NCBI GenBank assembly: GCA_001567105.1
Contig: LMZR01000048.1
Span: 29,597 to 93,596 of the forward strand
DNA: 64,000 nt
Origin: Chloroflexi bacterium OLB14
GTDB taxonomy: Bacteria; Chloroflexota; Anaerolineae; Anaerolineales; Villigracilaceae
Direction of reading: 5' to 3'
A model generated the notes under the pieces. It was not told the DNA's origin. It saw only the letters and a list, made by a program, of their open reading frames with translations, and did no database searches. This document shows, one piece after another, positions 1-7,496 of this stretch (positions are counted from its first letter, which is position 1; the number at the start of each line of letters is the position of its first letter). Both the position numbers and the translations under genes were made by a program.

Positions 1-582
1 CCACGCTTCATTATCTCATCAGCAAGCCCGCGATGTTCAGGCGGATAAATTTTATCTACGCCTGTGCCTAAAATTGCAATCGTTCGCCCGCCAGCCCTTA
101 ACGCAGTTTGATGTGCAATCGCATCCACGCCACGAGCCAAGCCGCTGATAACAGTCAACCCATTAGAAGCTAAAAAAGAAGCGATGTCTTCCGTCACCTG
201 CCTGCCATACGCCGTCACTTTTCGCGTGCCAACAATTGCCACTGCAAACAAATCATCTTGCAAATATTCACCGCGAATATATAAGATAGGAGGAGGTTGA
301 TCAATTTCTCTTAACCGATTTGGATATTCTTCATCAGCCCATGTGACGATTTTGATTCCCTGCGCTTCAATCTTCGCCCATACTTGGTCTAAGTTTATAT
401 CTTTTCTTGCGCTGATAACTTTTTCTACTAACTTTGCCCACCAAGCCTGCCGCTGACAATTCATTTGCATCTGCACCCCAAGCCGATTCTAAATCTCCAA
501 AATATGCGACGAGGTTTTGCATCCGCACCGCGCCAATGCCTTTGATTAAGTTAAAACCAATCCAATATTTTTTATCAGTCAT
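1..582 (-). CDS. dprA: DNA processing protein DprA, partial, one frameshift
   Basis: DprA binds incoming single-stranded DNA and loads RecA during transformation. The gene starts at the ATG ending at 582 and runs off the left edge. The first ~47 codons give the N-terminal helical domain (KYWIGFNLIKGIG). The frame then slips by one base near 437-439, a GGG run, and the other frame is open to position 1. That second part carries the Rossmann-fold signatures VGTRKVTAYGRQ, SGLARGVDAIAH, AILGTGVD and YPPEHRG in the usual order, so this is one gene with an indel and not two genes. It is the last gene of the minus-strand run rpsP-khpA-rimM-dprA, 49 bases after rimM. A sequencing error is the likeliest cause of the shift; a true pseudogene is possible. 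Confidence 0.9.
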
Positions 583-592
583 AAATGCTCAA

Positions 593-621
593 GCCGCCGT
601 CCTCGGCGGCGAGACGCCGCC
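593..621. repeat. GC-rich palindrome between rimM and dprA
   Basis: GCCGCCG and CGGCGGC arms (593-610) are followed by GACGCCGCC. The core CCGCCGTCCTCGGCG also occurs inside the DUF309 gene (61386-61400) and its duplicate near 63.5 kb, so this is a dispersed palindromic repeat. It lies in the 49-base gap and could act as a weak intercistronic hairpin. Confidence 0.7.
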
Positions 622-631
622 TAGAGCATGA

Positions 632-1162
632 TTATAGACCATCAATCAAATGCACGGTGATTAATTTCTTCTTCATATCCACTTTCAAAATCACATCAGG
701 GATAGCGGGTAATAAAATTTCTTTTTTATCAGCACGCACAACATACACATCATTCGCGCCAGTTTCTATAATTTCAGTCACACTACCTAATTCATTTCCA
801 GAATCATCAATGACGTTCAATCCAATCAATTCATATTTATAAACTTGCCCCTCTGGTAATGCTGGGACTTCTGTTGATTTTGTATATACCCAAGTATTAC
901 GATATTTACCGACAGATTCAGGTGTATCACATCCGCGAATCTTAATCAGCATGCCATTGCCGTGATTACGCACACTGCCTAAAGTGAAAGCCTCATGCTG
1001 GGGTCCAAGATACAGTTTGCGTCCAGGTTTGAGGCGTTCTGGAAAGTCGGTATGCAAATCCATGATTATTTCGCCCATTACACCATGTGGGCGACGTAAA
1101 AATCCAACTGCTAAATAAATAGACTCGCCTTTTGGCGAGCCTTGTTTTTTTTCATTTGTCAT
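632..1162 (-). CDS. rimM: Ribosome maturation factor RimM
   Basis: A 176-residue 30S assembly factor that binds S19 and helps mature the 16S rRNA head domain. The N-terminal beta-barrel spans about residues 15-100 (AVGFLRRPHGVMGE near 18-31), and a PRC-barrel spans about 105-170. The C-terminal barrel holds the family signatures GANDVYVV (135-142) and LLPAIPDVI (150-158). Length is normal. The start codon overlaps the khpA stop in an ATGA at 1159-1162, which fixes the start and suggests translational coupling. The trmD and rplS genes that usually follow rimM are absent; dprA follows instead. Confidence 0.96.
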   Translation of the reverse strand: MTNEKKQGSPKGESIYLAVGFLRRPHGVMGEIIMDLHTDFPERLKPGRKLYLGPQHEAFTLGSVRNHGNGMLIKIRGCDTPESVGKYRNTWVYTKSTEVPALPEGQVYKYELIGLNVIDDSGNELGSVTEIIETGANDVYVVRADKKEILLPAIPDVILKVDMKKKLITVHLIDGL

Positions 1163-1392
1163 TTCGGTTCAGACACATCCAAAGTGGCTTGTTTGCCTTG
1201 TCGTTCAGCGGCAACTTTTAGCAAGGTGCGAATCGAATTGGCAACTTTGCCACCTTTGCCAATGACGCGCCCCATATCTTCTTTGGCAACGCTTAATTCA
1301 ATACGTGTGCGACTTCCACCATTTTGTTTGACGACAACTTCGTCAGGTTGGTCAACAAGCGCTTTGGCAATATATTCAATAAGTTCTTTCAT
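1159..1392 (-). CDS. khpA: KH-domain RNA-binding protein KhpA (YlqC family)
   Basis: A 77-residue single KH-domain protein. In firmicutes, KhpA partners with KhpB (Jag/EloR) and affects cell division and small-RNA biology. The GxxG loop is visible as GRVIGKGGKV at residues 41-50, flanked by the expected beta strands. It lies between rpsP and rimM, the standard position for this family, and its stop overlaps the rimM start. The reading is clear; the cellular role here is inferred from homologues. Confidence 0.93.
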   Translation of the reverse strand: MKELIEYIAKALVDQPDEVVVKQNGGSRTRIELSVAKEDMGRVIGKGGKVANSIRTLLKVAAERQGKQATLDVSEPK

Positions 1393-1405
1393 TGTAGTAC
1401 CTCAA

Positions 1406-1449
1406 TTACGCATTACGGGTGTTATAAACACGTAATCCGTAATGCGTAA
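1406..1449. repeat. Inverted repeat TTACGCATTACGG between rpsP and khpA
   Basis: Perfect 13-bp arms at 1406-1418 and 1437-1449 surround an 18-base spacer. The word ACGCATTACG recurs in other gaps (about 13.43 kb, 36.66 kb, 57.58 kb), so this is a dispersed repeat. On the transcript it forms a stem without a U-tract, which would suit a processing or stability element better than a terminator. Confidence 0.75.
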
Positions 1450-1459
1450 AAGTGAATAA

Positions 1460-1798
1460 CTAATTAGTTTTTGCAGGTGCGCCGCGTTTAACTTCAGCTT
1501 CTGCCGCTTCTTTAACTAAGGTTTCAACTGCTTCACCTTTTTTGAAGCGTTCAAAGCGTTCGAGTGTACCTGCAGCTTTGAGAATTTGCATTACGGAGTC
1601 GGAAGGTTGTGCGCCATTCTTCATCCAAATATAAATGCGTTCTTCTTGTAATTTAATGGTAGCTGGGTTGGTGCGTGGGTTATATACACCTACAATTTCT
1701 AAAAAGCGACCATCGCGTGGGGCTTCCTTTTCGGCTGCCACAATGCGGTACGTGGGTTGGTTTTTTAAGCCAATACGACGTAAACGTAATCTAACCAT
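1460..1798 (-). CDS. rpsP: 30S ribosomal protein S16
   Basis: A 112-residue S16 with the canonical start MVRLRLRRIG followed by PTYRIVAAE and GRFLEIVGVYNP. The C-terminal tail (EAAEAEVKRGAPAKTN) is low complexity and longer than the shortest S16 proteins, as is common outside Proteobacteria. An AAGGAGC ribosome-binding site lies upstream of the ATG at 1798. It is the first gene of the minus-strand run with khpA, rimM and dprA. Confidence 0.97.
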   Translation of the reverse strand: MVRLRLRRIGLKNQPTYRIVAAEKEAPRDGRFLEIVGVYNPRTNPATIKLQEERIYIWMKNGAQPSDSVMQILKAAGTLERFERFKKGEAVETLVKEAAEAEVKRGAPAKTN

Positions 1799-2238
1799 CT
1801 TAAACTTGCTCCTTTTATTTTATTTATGTTTCAGGCAGGCACTAGAGACTAGAGGGATGTGCGGGCTGAAATCGCGGAGGCTATTGTACCAGAGAAAATT
1901 GATATTATAGGTTGAAAAAATCTCGTGGGTACAGTATAGTCATTTCTATCATCATATAGGATTTTTTTTATTGCTGAGTTCACTTAATCTTGAGAGTTGA
2001 CAAAGATTAAGTAAAAAATCGCATTTCATATGATCATCTCTACCTTAGCACGGGTTGCGCAAATAATTTTCAAGAGGAATTATGTCAAGCACACTACCGT
2101 ATGAAGGGTGATATTGGCTCGTGGACAATTTATGAGCTTATAAATAATCCATAATTTATTCAAGTTGGGATATTTATACAGTTATATAATAGCTGAGGAA
2201 TTATTCGCAAATCTGTTTACTCTGAAAGGAAGAAGCTA
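1799..2238. other. 440-base intergenic region, no gene recognised
   Basis: Contains the upstream region of rpsP. A 10-bp inverted repeat (ACTTAATCTT at 1982-1991, AAGATTAAGT at 2003-2012) has no U-tract on either strand. No long open frame is present. The AT-rich part around 2060-2220 holds only an 8-codon ORF with a GAGGA-like site. I recognise nothing else. Confidence 0.5.
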
Positions 2239-2370
2239 ATGTCCAATCAAAAAATTCAAGAAGCAGTGAAAGGTGTTTATTTTGTGATGGATTTATTCTC
2301 TTCCAAAAAAATTCAAGAAGCAGTGAAAGGTGTTTATTTTGTGATGGATTTATTCTCTTCCAAAACATAA
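2239..2370 (+). CDS. Small protein made of a 19-residue tandem duplication
   Basis: A 43-codon ORF with a good AAAGGAAG site 5-6 bases before the ATG at 2239. After MSNQ the sequence is two near-identical copies of a 19-residue unit (KIQEAVKGVYFVMDLFSSK), encoded by a 57-bp direct tandem repeat. The unit looks like one amphipathic helix, so the product could be a helical hairpin. No family is recognised. The near-perfect nucleotide identity means the duplication is recent. The opposite strand is also open here, but the plus-strand reading has the better start. It stands alone between rpsP and the DUF559 gene. Confidence 0.45.
   Translation: MSNQKIQEAVKGVYFVMDLFSSKKIQEAVKGVYFVMDLFSSKT
2250..2365 (+). 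repeat. 57-bp tandem duplication
   Basis: The segment starting ATTCAAGAAG at 2254 recurs at 2311 with a 57-bp period and identity through about 2365. The period is a multiple of three, so the frame of the small ORF is kept. Confidence 0.9.
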
Positions 2371-2382
2371 AACGATTGATTA

Positions 2383-2428
2383 GCAAGTCAACAAGTCCCT
2401 CCCCTATTAGGGGAGGCTAGGAGGGGTT
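2383..2428 (+). repeat. Left half of dispersed CTCCCCT...AGGAGGGG repeat
   Basis: GATTAGCAAGTCAACAAGTC followed by a CCTCCCCTATTAGGGGAGG palindrome and CTAGGAGGGG. The same block occurs at about 15620-15668 and 57040-57089. It ends directly at the TATAAT promoter element of the DUF559 gene. Confidence 0.85.
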
Positions 2429-2440
2429 TATAATTAACTC

Positions 2441-2812
2441 ATGCCCATCAAAAACATCATTCAAGGTCAGCCCGTCACAAAAGAAAAACTAGGACTTGCA
2501 AAAGAATTACGACGTGAAATGACTCCAACTGAAAAGATGCTGTGGGGACAAATCCGTGCTAATAAGTTAGGCGTTCATTTTCGGAGACAACAAATCATTG
2601 CAGGCTTTATCGTTGACTTTTATTGTCACAAAGCAGATTTAGTCATTGAAGTAGATGGAAGCGTGCATAATAGTCAGGAACAAAAAGAGTATGATGCAGA
2701 AAGAGAAAAAGTATTAACAGAAATGGGTTTAAGAATTACTCGCTTCAAAAATTATGAAGTCGAGAAAAATCTTCAAGGTGTGGTTAAGAAAATTAAATTA
2801 TTGGTGAAATAA
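2441..2812 (+). CDS. DUF559 (Vsr-like) endonuclease-domain protein
   Basis: A 123-residue protein of the DUF559 family, a PD-(D/E)XK/very-short-patch-repair-like nuclease fold. Recognisable blocks are LRREMTPTEKMLW (about 23-35), FRRQQIIAGFIVDFYC (47-62) and LVIEVDGSVH (67-76), followed by RFKNYEV. The putative catalytic residues are the D of VDFYC and the E-x-D of IEVDG. A TATAAT box at 2429-2434 lies 6 bases before the ATG with no ribosome-binding site, so translation may be leaderless. The gene is tightly bracketed by two halves of a palindromic repeat that elsewhere occur together without a gene. Function is not established; a role in mobilising these repeats is a hypothesis only. Confidence 0.85.
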   Translation: MPIKNIIQGQPVTKEKLGLAKELRREMTPTEKMLWGQIRANKLGVHFRRQQIIAGFIVDFYCHKADLVIEVDGSVHNSQEQKEYDAEREKVLTEMGLRITRFKNYEVEKNLQGVVKKIKLLVK

Positions 2813-2960
2813 TGACCTCTCCCCAACCCTCTACCATTTCATAGCACGCGTCCTATAGGAGAGGGAGTTAAAAAAATCCGCGTAAATCCGCGAAATTCGT
2901 GGCTAAAAAGATTTGAAGCCACTTATTAAACAATTTCTAAAGAAAGGCTAGGAGGGGTTT
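2811..2960 (+). repeat. Right half of the DUF559-associated repeat plus debris
   Basis: TGACCTCTCCCCAACCCTCT, then an ACCATTTCATAGCACGCGTC block and GGAGAGGGAGTT, start at the DUF559 stop codon. The same block is at 15521-15573, and a shorter version is at about 56965-57000. Further on are CGCGTAAATCCGCGAAATTC-type repeats and a second GGCTAGGAGGGG at about 2948-2957. Confidence 0.8.
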
Positions 2961-2963
2961 TTC

Positions 2964-5900
2964 TTATCCCCTCTTCAACATATCATCCGTAACCTGATCC
3001 AACCTCAAACTAATAATCTGACTAGCGGAATCGCGTCCCATCGTCACGCCATAGATCACATCTGCGGCTTGGACTGTATTGCGATTATGCGTGATGATAA
3101 TAAATTGCGTATCTTTACTCAAATCAACTAACAAATCTCTAAAACGTCCCACGTTGGCTTCATCTAACATGGCATCTACTTCATCCATCACACACACTGG
3201 CGTTGGCGAAACTTTTAATAAAGCAAACACCAAAGCGATAGCGGTTAAACTTCTTTCACCACCAGAGAGTAACGCCAAACCTTGTTCTCTACGTCCTGGT
3301 AAACGGGCTTCAATTTCAATACCAGTTTCGACTAAATTTTCAGGGTCAGTTAATGCTAACCTTGCTGAACCACCACCGAACAAACGCACAAACGTCTCGC
3401 GGAATTGTTTATCAACAGCATCAAATGTTTTTACAAATTCTTGTTTGGTTAATTCATCTAACTCAGCCACCACTTGTTTCAAATCAGCTTCGGCTTTGCG
3501 TAAATCTTCCACTTGCGTTTTCATAAACTCATAGCGTTCTTTTTCTACATCATATTCTTTTTTCGCATCAGGGTTTATCGCGCCCATTCTTCTTAACTGT
3601 GCGCGGTGATGAGTTAACTGCTCTTCAATTTCTGGCGCGATTTCTGTCACAATCGGTAATTGCTCCACCATGCCATCTATCGGCAAAGGCACAGGTCCCG
3701 AAACATCTTCTGCATATTCAAACATCACCAAACCAAAATCATCAGAAATTTTTTGGCGCAAATTATCCAATGCTTCATTTTTACGAATTTGTTCTAACTG
3801 CACTTGCCCCAGCAAACGTTCTGCATTTGTAAAGCCACGTTGTGTATTGGCTTCGGATTCTTGCAAACGTTTTTCTTCCTGCTCCGCATTGGATAAATCT
3901 TTTTCAGCAGGTTCAATTTGCACCCGCATCGCTTCTAACTGTGCATTCAAATTGGTTTCTTGTTCTCGTAATTTATTTTTATCTTCATCCAAACTAATTA
4001 ACGATGATTCTAATTCTTGCAAGCGAGTCGAAAATTCAACACGCCTTAAATCAAAACGATTAATTTCATCAGCGCGTTCATTCAATTTATTTTGTGCAGT
4101 GTTCAAATTTTGTTCAGCCACTGCCATACGAGTCGTCCAATACGAAACTTGTTCTTGTAACTCACCCGCATCTAACTCATTAATTTTTGTCGAAACAATT
4201 TTCAAATCCGCTTGGGCTTTTGCCGAATCATTTTCAACATCAACTAAAGAATTTTTTATTTTTTCTTGAATGGATATAAATTCATTCACTTCATTTGATA
4301 ATTGACTTAACTGATTCTTCTGCCATTCCAACTGACGTGAAACCGCTTCAGACTCTAACCCAGCCTGTTGTTCTGTTTCTTGAGCCTCACCCAATCTGAT
4401 TCTGGATTCACGCGCATCAATCTCCAATTGAGTCAATTCACGTTGTGCAGTGGATAAGTCATTTGACAAAGTCTCAACTAAATTATTGGATTCAGATAAT
4501 TTCGCTAACACACTGCCGAGGCTAGATTCAAATTCCCGTTTTTGGCGACCCCGCCCCAAGGTCGAGGATGAAGCGGTTTTCCCAGCGATGATTAATCCAT
4601 CACCGCGAAACACTTCTCCTTTTAATGTCACAATGCGGGCATGAGTCGGAATATTTTTGATTAAATTTTTTGCAGTGACTCTATCACGCACAATCAACGT
4701 TTGACCCAACATCAAGCGCACAGCATTTTTTAATTCATCAGGTGCGTTGATTAATTCTGATGCAATACCGATTGCATCTAAGACCTCCGAGGTCTTAAAG
4801 ACCTCGGAGGTCTTGTCCACTGGCAACAACGCCGCACGACTCGCATCACTTGACTCAAGCAAACTTAAAGCGTTTTCAATTTCATTATCATTTAACAAAA
4901 CAGCATCGAGCGTATCACCCAACGCGGCGGCGATAGCAATTTCAAATTCAGCAGGCACATCCAACACGCCACTCAAAGCACCACGCGCTGAAAGATTGGA
5001 TTGCAAAAGATAACGCGCACCTTCAGCATAACCCGCTAACGATTGTTCAGATTGTTCAAGCACTTCGAGTTGCGCTTTCAAACGTGAATGATGTAATTCT
5101 TCTTGCGTTCTTTTTTCTAACGCAGAACGTCTTTGATTTTCAATTTGTTCAACTTCATTGCGTTTTGCAATTGCTTTTGATTCAATCTCTTGCAAAATAT
5201 GTTGTGCTTCTTCTTTTCGCTTCTTGGCTGATTCAAATTGCGCTTTCGCTTTTTCGGCTTGACCTTCTGCATTCGCAATAGCAGTTTTAGTTTGTTCAAT
5301 TTTTTGATTTTGCGATTCAATGCGTGATTTCAATTCATCTAAACGGGCATTGTTTTCAGCACGCGCTTGTGTGAATGAATCAATTTGCAAACGTAAGGTA
5401 TTAATTTGTTCTTCAATACTAGAGCGTTCTGCCTGCCGTGTTTGATATAAATTCTGCGCCTCAGCATGTTGTGATTTGGCTTCATCATATTCAAGTTTTG
5501 TGTGAGCATTATCTTTTTCAACTTCTTGATATCTCTCACGCGCCAAATGCAATTCATTATTTGCAGATTCTTGGTCTGAAAGGATGTTGGCTTGTTGAGC
5601 AGTCAATGCACGGCGGCGTTCTTCTAAAACAGCCAACTCACGGCTTAATGTTTCGCGTTGCGTGTGTAACTCTGCCGCTTTACGATGCCATTCATTTAAG
5701 TGAGCGCGTAAGCCTGAAATTTTTTCACGAAATGCAGAATATTCAGCACTTGCTTTTTCATATACTATTTTTGATTCATTCACGCGCACTTCTTGCAAAC
5801 GCATTGCTTCTTTCGCATCAGTTAAATCACGTTGCGCATGATGCCAATGATAACCATACCATTCACGTAAAATTAATTTCAAATCGGCTTGGGCGCGTGA

Positions 5901-6551
5901 AAACTCAATCGCACGTTTGGCTTGACGTTCCAAACTTTTTATACGCGGTTCAAGTTCAGACATAATATCTAAAACGCGCTCTAAATTTCTTTCGGTGTTA
6001 TCTAATCTTTTTAATGCGTCTTCACGCCTTGCGCGATACAAACCCACACCTGCGGCTTCTTCAAATAATCTACGGCGTTCATCGGCTTTCAATGCTAACG
6101 AAGCATCTACCAAACCTTGACCTAAAATTGTATACGTGCGTTCACTCAAACCTGCTTGCGCCAACAATTCATTCATCTCACGCAAACGCACATGTTGATT
6201 ATTAATTAAATATTCATTGCGTCCATCACGATGCGCCACACGCCCCATAGCAACTTCCGAAAAATCTAATGGCAACCATTGATCTGTGTTGTCAAATAAA
6301 ATTGTGGCTTGTGCCATGCCTGCGCGTGCGCGTGATTCTGAACCTGAAAAAATCATATCTTCAGTTTTCTTACCACGCAACAAGGCATACGATTGTTCAC
6401 CCAACACCCAACGCAACGAGTCAGCGATGTTTGATTTTCCCGAACCGTTTGGTCCTACAATTGCAGTAATACCTCCAGCGAATTCAAACGTAACGCGCGA
6501 GGCAAAAGTTTTATAACCTTGTAGTTCTAATGATTTAAGTCGAAGAGGCAT
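2964..6551 (-). CDS. smc: Chromosome segregation protein SMC
   Basis: A 1195-residue SMC ATPase, the core of the condensin complex with ScpA and ScpB. Walker A is GPNGSGKS at 33-40. Two long coiled coils (about 170-510 and 680-1020) surround a hinge at about 520-670. The ABC signature LLSGGERS lies near 1095 and Walker B, VCVMDEVDAMLDE, near 1120. Length is typical. The hinge carries an in-frame insertion, KTSEVFKTSEV at about 579-590, encoded by two 17-bp palindromes. It lies 36 bases downstream of rnc in the same direction, the common rnc-smc order. Its stop falls next to the AGGAGGGG repeat. Confidence 0.97.
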   Translation of the reverse strand: MPLRLKSLELQGYKTFASRVTFEFAGGITAIVGPNGSGKSNIADSLRWVLGEQSYALLRGKKTEDMIFSGSESRARAGMAQATILFDNTDQWLPLDFSEVAMGRVAHRDGRNEYLINNQHVRLREMNELLAQAGLSERTYTILGQGLVDASLALKADERRRLFEEAAGVGLYRARREDALKRLDNTERNLERVLDIMSELEPRIKSLERQAKRAIEFSRAQADLKLILREWYGYHWHHAQRDLTDAKEAMRLQEVRVNESKIVYEKASAEYSAFREKISGLRAHLNEWHRKAAELHTQRETLSRELAVLEERRRALTAQQANILSDQESANNELHLARERYQEVEKDNAHTKLEYDEAKSQHAEAQNLYQTRQAERSSIEEQINTLRLQIDSFTQARAENNARLDELKSRIESQNQKIEQTKTAIANAEGQAEKAKAQFESAKKRKEEAQHILQEIESKAIAKRNEVEQIENQRRSALEKRTQEELHHSRLKAQLEVLEQSEQSLAGYAEGARYLLQSNLSARGALSGVLDVPAEFEIAIAAALGDTLDAVLLNDNEIENALSLLESSDASRAALLPVDKTSEVFKTSEVLDAIGIASELINAPDELKNAVRLMLGQTLIVRDRVTAKNLIKNIPTHARIVTLKGEVFRGDGLIIAGKTASSSTLGRGRQKREFESSLGSVLAKLSESNNLVETLSNDLSTAQRELTQLEIDARESRIRLGEAQETEQQAGLESEAVSRQLEWQKNQLSQLSNEVNEFISIQEKIKNSLVDVENDSAKAQADLKIVSTKINELDAGELQEQVSYWTTRMAVAEQNLNTAQNKLNERADEINRFDLRRVEFSTRLQELESSLISLDEDKNKLREQETNLNAQLEAMRVQIEPAEKDLSNAEQEEKRLQESEANTQRGFTNAERLLGQVQLEQIRKNEALDNLRQKISDDFGLVMFEYAEDVSGPVPLPIDGMVEQLPIVTEIAPEIEEQLTHHRAQLRRMGAINPDAKKEYDVEKERYEFMKTQVEDLRKAEADLKQVVAELDELTKQEFVKTFDAVDKQFRETFVRLFGGGSARLALTDPENLVETGIEIEARLPGRREQGLALLSGGERSLTAIALVFALLKVSPTPVCVMDEVDAMLDEANVGRFRDLLVDLSKDTQFIIITHNRNTVQAADVIYGVTMGRDSASQIISLRLDQVTDDMLKRG
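4780..4814. repeat. Paired 17-bp palindromes inside smc
   Basis: AAGACCTCCGAGGTCTT (4780-4796) and AAGACCTCGGAGGTCTT (4798-4814) are each perfect palindromes around one central base, separated by one base. They code for KTSEV-F-KTSEV in the SMC hinge, a Thr/Ser-rich stretch unlike the surrounding sequence. This looks like a mobile palindromic repeat tolerated in frame. Confidence 0.9.
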
Positions 6552-6587
6552 TTGCTATTTACAATTTCTGATTTTAGATTTTTTGAT

Positions 6588-7328
6588 TTACTGACCACTG
6601 CTTACTGATAACTGATTACTGTTCTTGAACTTTTTCAACGCTTCCTTTGCCGCGCCTCTTTCTGCTAGGCTGATGCTTGTTCCTGCACCCTGACCATATA
6701 CCTCACCCGAAATGACGGCTTCCACTTCGTACACTCTAGCATGGTCAGGTCCATTTTTGCTAATCACACGATAACTCGGTGTTCCAAGTTTGAGTGCTTG
6801 CGAAGTCTCTTGCAATTCACTCTTGGGGTCTTCCACTTCGTCTAACATTCTATTTTCAATCGCTTCAAACAAAGGGATGACAAATTTTCTAACTTTATCT
6901 AGCCCTGCATCTAAATAGATAGCGCCAATCAGTGCTTCAAACATTGAGCCGAGTAAACTCTCTCTGCTACTTCCGCCTGATGATGTTTCTCCGCGCCCAA
7001 GCCGTAAAGCAGAGCCTAAATTTAATTTACGAGCAAATTCCGCCAGCCTTTCATTGCGGACTAGGTATGAACGAATTTTTGTTAGATGACCTTCTGGCAT
7101 TTCAGGAAAACGATGATATGCCCACTCACCCACAACAAAATCTAAAACAGCATCGCCGAGGAATTCGAGTCTTTCATTATCTTCTGTTGAAGATGGATTC
7201 TCGTTTACATAGGAGCGATGCGTTAAGGCACGCGTCAGCAAAGATAAATTTGAAAAGGACAGAGCCAGCCTCACGTCAAGGCTAGAGGCGGTTTCTATAT
7301 CCCGCTTATGTTTTGAGTTAGGTGTCAC
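6588..7328 (-). CDS. rnc: Ribonuclease III
   Basis: A 246-residue double-strand-specific RNase that processes rRNA precursors. The catalytic signature NERLEFLGDAVLDF is at 51-64 with the acidic residues intact. A second acidic patch lies in FEALIGAIYLDAG (about 132-144), and a dsRNA-binding domain starts at DPKSELQE (about 167) and runs to about 235. The last residues (NQLSVSSGQ) are encoded by a copy of the CAGTTATCAGTAAGCAGTGG-type repeat, so the tail is repeat-derived. It precedes smc, as in many bacteria. Confidence 0.96.
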   Translation of the reverse strand: MTPNSKHKRDIETASSLDVRLALSFSNLSLLTRALTHRSYVNENPSSTEDNERLEFLGDAVLDFVVGEWAYHRFPEMPEGHLTKIRSYLVRNERLAEFARKLNLGSALRLGRGETSSGGSSRESLLGSMFEALIGAIYLDAGLDKVRKFVIPLFEAIENRMLDEVEDPKSELQETSQALKLGTPSYRVISKNGPDHARVYEVEAVISGEVYGQGAGTSISLAERGAAKEALKKFKNSNQLSVSSGQ

Positions 7329-7334
7329 GGGAAC

Positions 7335-7388
7335 CTCCCGAACTGCGGGAGCGACATCCTCTTATAAAATTTAAGCGGATGTCGTTCC
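7335..7388. repeat. Nested inverted repeats upstream of rnc
   Basis: CTCCCG...CGGGAG is followed by GGGAGCGACATCC (7347-7359) pairing with GGATGTCGTTCC (7377-7388). A smaller relative, GCGACATGAATGTCGC, is at 11600-11615. The repeat lies in the divergent rnc/aldo-keto reductase gap. Confidence 0.75.
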
Positions 7389-7496
7389 ATCAGTTCATTT
7401 TTGAATAGCGAAATTGTAACCTGAATTTTTTAGGCGTGCAATTTTTTTAAGACGCGTTCTTTGGGGTAGAATCAATTAGTTTTTCAAGGAGATATT

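Noticed and set aside
1982..2012. Terminator made by ACTTAATCTT / AAGATTAAGT
   Set aside because: No U-tract on either strand and a very AT-rich stem; kept only as an inverted repeat in the intergenic note.
2201..2386. 61-codon minus-strand ORF with internal repeat
   Set aside because: It is the antisense of the plus-strand 43-codon ORF; the plus reading has a ribosome-binding site and the repeat period suits both frames, so the minus ORF is taken as a shadow.
3079..6516. Several plus-strand ORFs of 60-199 codons inside smc
   Set aside because: All are antisense to a continuous, motif-complete SMC frame; their sequences are Ser/Leu-rich shadows with no domain.
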